Assembly (NCBI GenBank): GCA_910587785.1
Contig: CAJUOA010000037.1
Span: 1 to 26,076, forward strand
From: an uncultured Oscillospiraceae bacterium
Lineage (GTDB): Bacteria > Bacillota > Clostridia > Oscillospirales > Oscillospiraceae
Reading direction: 5' to 3'
DNA: 26,076 nt
In this document: positions 22,629 through 26,076 of the stretch, one piece after another
Layout of the letters: every line of letters starts with the position of its first letter
How positions within the stretch are numbered: position 1 is the first letter of the stretch
Made by a program: the position numbers and the translations under genes
Notes under the pieces: model-generated
Databases searched by the model: none
Told to the model about the DNA's origin: nothing
Seen by the model: the letters and a program-made list of their open reading frames with translations, nothing else

Positions 22629-23114
22629 CTACTTCCTTCCCTCTCTGATCCCTGCGAGGACCGGTATGGCGCCGGGGGGCACGATGCCCTCCAGGCGCTG
22701 TCCGTGCCGGATGAAGTCCCGCACCATGGTGGAGCTGATGTGGAGGTGTCTGGTCTGGGCCGGGAGGATCACCGTGTCCAGCTCCGGCCACAGGTCCCGG
22801 TTGATCTGGGCCATCTGGTACTCCCAGTCGAAGTCGATGCAGTTGCGCACGCCCTTGACCAGGGCCTGGGCCCCCTCCTGCCGGGCGAAGTCGGCCAAAA
22901 GGCCGTCCCATGCGGCGGCGCGGGCATTGGGGATATGGGCGACGCTTCCCCGCACCAGCTCCAGGCGCTCGTCCAGGGTAAACATGGGGCGCTTCTCCCC
23001 GTTGGCCATGACGCAGACAATGACCTCATCGAAGATGCGGGATGCGCGCTCCACCAGGTCCAAATGGCCCACGGTGATAGGGTCGAAGCTTCCGGGGCAG
23101 ATGGCGGTTCTCAT
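22629..23114 (-). CDS. coaD: Phosphopantetheine adenylyltransferase CoaD
   Basis: A 161-residue nucleotidyltransferase for the fourth step of coenzyme A synthesis: 4'-phosphopantetheine plus ATP to dephospho-CoA. The nucleotidylyl motif PGSFDPITVGHLD (7-19) has the TVGH form of HxGH with His17; KGVRN (87-91) and ISSTMVRD (126-133) are the other conserved blocks. Length is typical of the hexameric bacterial enzyme. The start overlaps the rsmD stop by 4 bases (ATGA), the usual rsmD-coaD coupling in Firmicutes. Confidence 0.98.
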   Translation of the reverse strand: MRTAICPGSFDPITVGHLDLVERASRIFDEVIVCVMANGEKRPMFTLDERLELVRGSVAHIPNARAAAWDGLLADFARQEGAQALVKGVRNCIDFDWEYQMAQINRDLWPELDTVILPAQTRHLHISSTMVRDFIRHGQRLEGIVPPGAIPVLAGIREGRK

Positions 23115-23668
23115 CTTTCAACGTCCTCCTCGCGGTGGTAGGTGGTGATCCTGGTCTTTCCGTAGCGGTAGACCCGGTGCTTGGAGTAGGGGGCGGGGAG
23201 GTCCGGCAGTTCCCGCTCCGCCGGGGATTCACAGACCATTATACCATGGTTCGCCAAAATGTCAAACCGGGAAATCATCTCCAGGGCCCCCTCCAGGAGC
23301 CCGGCGGCGTAGGGCGGGTCCAGAAAGATGAGGTCGAACCGCTCCCGGCACCCGGCGAGGAAGGCCTCCGCCTCGCCGCCCACCACCCGGGCGCGGGCCG
23401 TAAGCTCCGTGAGCTTCAGGTTCTCCCGGATGAGGTTTGCCGCGTCCCGGCGCTTTTCCACGAAGACGGCGGAGGCGGCGCCCCGGCTGAGGGCCTCGAT
23501 GCCCAGCTGTCCGGTACCGGCGAAGAGGTCCAGGACCCGGCGGCCCTCGATGTCGAATTGGAGGATGCTGAAGACGGCCTCCTTGACGCGGCCGGTGGTG
23601 GGGCGGGTCTCCAGGCCCTCCAGCTGTTTGAGCCGCCGCCCCCTGGCGCTTCCGGTGATTACTCGCAT
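23111..23668 (-). CDS. rsmD: 16S rRNA (guanine966-N2)-methyltransferase RsmD
   Basis: A 185-residue class I methyltransferase that modifies G966 of 16S rRNA during 30S assembly. N-terminal MRVITGSARGRRLK and TRPTTGRVKEAVFSIL (21-36) are characteristic; the SAM loop is LDLFAGTGQLGIEALSRGA (46-64) and the catalytic motif is DPPY (117-120). It is the first gene of the rsmD-coaD-coiled-coil operon. The 236-base divergent gap to the Asp23 gene holds the latter's promoter; I could not identify a convincing promoter for rsmD. Confidence 0.96.
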   Translation of the reverse strand: MRVITGSARGRRLKQLEGLETRPTTGRVKEAVFSILQFDIEGRRVLDLFAGTGQLGIEALSRGAASAVFVEKRRDAANLIRENLKLTELTARARVVGGEAEAFLAGCRERFDLIFLDPPYAAGLLEGALEMISRFDILANHGIMVCESPAERELPDLPAPYSKHRVYRYGKTRITTYHREEDVER

Positions 23669-23827
23669 AGTCTCGTCCTTTCCTGGCGCCCGGAGGCGCA
23701 GAGCATATTACGCTAATCATATGACATCTCCGCGCTCTTTTCAATAGTCTTGTGTTAAGATTTTCGATTTTTTGCAAAAAGTGCGCCCCGGCCGGAAATC
23801 TGTCCGCAATTTTTCTCTTTTTCCCAC

Positions 23828-23856
23828 TTGTTATCTGGAAGAAAAAGGTATATAAT
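23828..23856 (+). promoter_or_regulatory. SigA-like promoter of the Asp23-fakA operon
   Basis: TTGTTA (23828-23833), a 17-base spacer and TATAAT (23851-23856), in an A/T-rich setting. The predicted start near 23863 leaves a leader of about 42 bases to the ATG at 23905. Confidence 0.82.
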
Positions 23857-23904
23857 AAGCGTAGTATGCGTACATGCACTATTTCCGCTGAAAGGATGTT
23901 TTTA

Positions 23905-24270
23905 ATGATAAAGCTACAAACGACGAAGGGTGCTATCAGCATCAGCGACGCCGTGTTCACCAACATCACGGGCAACGCCGCGACCAACTGCTTCGGCGTA
24001 AAGGGGATGGCGTTCCGCTCCATGACGGACGGGCTGGTCCATCTTCTGCGCCGGGAGGCCATGAGCAAGGGCGTGCAGGTGATCTACAATGAGGACGGGA
24101 CGGTCTCCATCCGCCTGCACATCATTGTGGAGCACGGCATCAATATCACGGCGGCCTGCCGCTCGATCATGAGCGAGGTCCAATACAAGGTCAGCAAGTA
24201 CACCGGCATTCCCGTCAAGAGCGTGGACGTCTGTGTTGACTCTGTTGTGTCCAATTCCAAGGGGGTATAA
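23905..24270 (+). CDS. Asp23/Gls24 family protein (YloU-like)
   Basis: A 121-residue protein of the Asp23 (DUF322) family, which includes Staphylococcus Asp23 and Bacillus YloU and is tied to envelope homeostasis. Recognisable blocks are GAISISDAVFTNITGNAA (about 9-26), FGVKGM (30-35), NEDGTVSIRLHIIVEHGINI (about 62-81) and VDVCVDSVV near the end. Start: AAAGGA (23891-23896) is 8 bases before ATG 23905; ATG 23866 and 23896 are in frame but lack a correctly spaced site. The stop codon is 6 bases before fakA, the normal yloU-yloV arrangement. Confidence 0.94.
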   Translation: MIKLQTTKGAISISDAVFTNITGNAATNCFGVKGMAFRSMTDGLVHLLRREAMSKGVQVIYNEDGTVSIRLHIIVEHGINITAACRSIMSEVQYKVSKYTGIPVKSVDVCVDSVVSNSKGV

Positions 24271-24276
24271 CGCGAG

Positions 24277-25944
24277 ATGATTCAAACGATCGACGGACTG
24301 CAATTCAAGCAGATGGTGCTCCACGGAGCGGCGGCCATCACGGCGCAGAAGCAGCGCATCAATGACCTCAACGTCTTCCCCGTGCCCGACGGCGATACGG
24401 GCACCAATATGAGCCTGACCATCGGCGCCGCCTCCACGGAGCTGAGGAAGGGTGAGCCCGCCGCTATCGGCGAGGCGGCTTCCATCACTGCGGGGGCCCT
24501 TCTGCGGGGCGCGCGGGGGAACTCAGGCGTGATCCTGTCCCTGCTCTTCCGTGGCCTGGCCAAGACTCTCAAGGGGCAGGATGCCGCCGACGGGGTGCTC
24601 TTCGCCTCCGCAATGCAGGAGGGCGTGGGCGCGGCCTACGGCGCGGTAATGAAGCCTGCGGAGGGCACGGTGCTCACGGTGTCCCGTCTGGCGTCCAAGC
24701 GGGCGGTGGAGGCCGCGGCGGAGAATAATGATGTCGAATATGTTCTGGCCGAGGCGGTCCGGGTGGGCTGGAACGTGCTGGAGCAGACCACGGATATGAA
24801 CCCGGTGCTCAAAAAGGCCGGGGTTGTGGACGCGGGCGGTCAGGGGTATCTGGTCATTCTGGAGGGGATGCTGTCCGCTCTGCTGGGCGAGCCCATGCCC
24901 GAGCCGGAGGAGGCCCCTGTCCAGCAGGCGAAGGCGGATTTCAGCGCCCTGGCGGAGGAGGAGCTCACGTTTGACTTCGATACCGTCTTTATTGTCCGGA
25001 AGAACCAGCCGGAGGTGGACTTAGGGCCCCTGCGGACCTATTTGGACGGCATTGGCGACAGTCTGGTCATCGGCGAGGATGACGGGGCGTTCAAGGTCCA
25101 TGTCCACACGGATATTCCCGGCAGTGCGCTCAATGAGGCGCAGAAGTACGGCACGCTGGAGCTGGCGAAGATCGAGAATATGCGCACGCAGCGGGACGAC
25201 CTGGCCGCCGGGCGGAAGGCCCAGAGCGTGGACGATCTGGAGGCCATTGAGGAGGAACTGGAGGGCCGGGGCGTAGCGGAGCCGGAGAAGCACTACGGCT
25301 TCCTGGCGGTCTGCGCCGGAGAGGGACTGGCTACGGTGTTCCAGGACCTGGGCGTGGACGGCGTGATCTCCGGCGGGCAGACGATGAATCCGTCTACGGA
25401 GAGCATCCTGCGGGAGATCAACCGGGTCCCGGCGGAGGTGGTCTTTGTCCTGCCGAACAATAAGAATATTATTATGGCCGCACAGCAGTGTGTGGGGCTG
25501 ACGCCGAAGGAGGTCGTGGTGGTCCCGACGGAGACGGTGCCGCAGGGGATCACGGCGATGATGGCGGTGGACCCGGAGCTGGAGCAGGAGGTCCTGCTGG
25601 AGACGCTGGTGGAGGCTGTGAAGAATGTTTCCACAGCGCAGATCACGTATGCGGCGCGGGACAGCGATTTTGACGGATTTGAGATCAACGAGGGAGATTA
25701 TTTGGCACTGTTGGATGGGAAGCTCTTCGGGACAGACCAGGATATCGCGGTGCTGTTGGCGAATTTAGCCGACCAGGCCCGGGACCGGGGGGCGGAGTTC
25801 GTGACGCTCTTCTACGGAGAGGATGTGACGGAGGAGCAGTCCCAGAAGGCGCAGGATATCTTCAGCCGCCGCTGTCCGAATGCGGAGCTGTCGGTTCTGC
25901 CCGGGGGGCAGCCGGTGTATTACTACATTGTGAGTATTGAGTAA
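24277..25944 (+). CDS. fakA: DAK2-domain fatty acid kinase, FakA/YloV type
   Basis: A 555-residue protein with an N-terminal DAK2 (DhaL-like) kinase domain (1-205), a middle domain (about 230-310) and a C-terminal DegV/DhaK-like domain (about 315-555). The nucleotide/magnesium site LNVFPVPDGDTGTNM (31-45) supplies Asp38 and Asp40, and the phosphate loop ARGNSGVILS (79-88) is intact. FakA phosphorylates fatty acids held by a FakB (DegV-family) carrier so they can enter phospholipid synthesis in Gram-positive bacteria; no fakB is in the window. AAGGGGGT (24259-24266) is the ribosome-binding site, 10 bases before the ATG. Operon with the Asp23 gene; a strong hairpin follows. Confidence 0.95.
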   Translation: MIQTIDGLQFKQMVLHGAAAITAQKQRINDLNVFPVPDGDTGTNMSLTIGAASTELRKGEPAAIGEAASITAGALLRGARGNSGVILSLLFRGLAKTLKGQDAADGVLFASAMQEGVGAAYGAVMKPAEGTVLTVSRLASKRAVEAAAENNDVEYVLAEAVRVGWNVLEQTTDMNPVLKKAGVVDAGGQGYLVILEGMLSALLGEPMPEPEEAPVQQAKADFSALAEEELTFDFDTVFIVRKNQPEVDLGPLRTYLDGIGDSLVIGEDDGAFKVHVHTDIPGSALNEAQKYGTLELAKIENMRTQRDDLAAGRKAQSVDDLEAIEEELEGRGVAEPEKHYGFLAVCAGEGLATVFQDLGVDGVISGGQTMNPSTESILREINRVPAEVVFVLPNNKNIIMAAQQCVGLTPKEVVVVPTETVPQGITAMMAVDPELEQEVLLETLVEAVKNVSTAQITYAARDSDFDGFEINEGDYLALLDGKLFGTDQDIAVLLANLADQARDRGAEFVTLFYGEDVTEEQSQKAQDIFSRRCPNAELSVLPGGQPVYYYIVSIE

Positions 25945-25947
25945 ATA

Positions 25948-25976
25948 GGAAATGCGGGCCCCAGGCCCGCATTTCC
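25948..25976 (+). terminator. Terminator after fakA
   Basis: A perfect 13-bp stem (25948-25960 with 25964-25976, loop CCA) begins 4 bases after the stop codon and is followed by TTCAATATT, a weakly U-rich tail. Confidence 0.88.
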
Positions 25977-26027
25977 TTCAATATTGGGAGATATTTGCCT
26001 CCGAATAGATGCCTTCTCTGTTGAGGC

Positions 26028-26076
26028 CCGGGGCTCCTCGCCCCGGACCCCGGTAACTTTTTGTACGGACAAAAAG
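26028..26076. repeat. GC hairpin plus A/T hairpin at the window end (repeat, possibly cut)
   Basis: CCGGGGC-TCCTC-GCCCCGG (26028-26046) is a perfect 7-bp hairpin like those in the mraY-ftsW array. It is followed by CTTTTTGT-ACGG-ACAAAAAG (26057-26076), an 8-bp A/T hairpin with the GT..AC apex also seen in repeat copies R2 and R3. The window ends within it, so its full extent is unknown. Confidence 0.65.

Overview
The window is a GC-rich stretch of a spore-forming, low-copy-gene-dense Firmicute, most likely a gut Clostridia of the Oscillospiraceae type (Flavonifractor/Lawsonibacter-like). This is inferred from the mraZ-rsmH-ftsL-spoVD order, an Asp23/FakA pair, coaD next to rsmD, Bacillus/Clostridium-type Shine-Dalgarno sites and the high GC; no rRNA is present to confirm it. 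The first 47 bases are not genomic. They are an Illumina P7/index/read-2 adapter, so the sequence is an assembly contig that begins with adapter and the first gene is cut.

Left part (48-8611, all + strand): the tail of one ABC-2 permease and a complete second one. Next come a VTC-domain protein (polyphosphate-polymerase fold), a DUF4956 membrane protein, a doubly membrane-anchored CotH-family kinase-like protein, and an OmpR-type response regulator with its histidine kinase. Last is an exported protein with three SLH domains fused to a serine beta-lactamase/esterase fold. VTC-DUF4956-CotH plus the two-component pair look like one functional unit. Three hexamers spaced exactly 11 bp apart in front of the VTC gene are a good candidate for the response-regulator site. 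Copies of one hairpin repeat lie after the VTC, CotH and kinase genes.

Centre (8682-21768, all - strand, transcribed right to left): a division and cell wall (dcw) cluster in the order mraZ, rsmH, ftsL, spoVD-type PBP, murE, mraY, ftsW, murG, murA, ftsQ, ftsZ. It starts from a SigA-like promoter followed by three 10-bp MraZ boxes. murF, murD, murC, murB and ftsA are not in the cluster. Where murD usually sits there is an array of four small perfect hairpins, and murA occupies the place where murB often sits. ftsZ has its own promoter. The MurE sequence carries the DNPR motif of meso-diaminopimelate-adding enzymes.

Right part: rsmD, coaD and a coiled-coil protein gene form a short - strand operon ending at a strong terminator in front of mraZ. 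Divergently, on the + strand, an Asp23/YloU-family gene and a fatty-acid-kinase-like gene (fakA/yloV) share a SigA-like promoter and end at a strong hairpin. The window closes in repeat hairpins related to those seen earlier. I saw no tRNA, rRNA, CRISPR array, transposase or phage gene.
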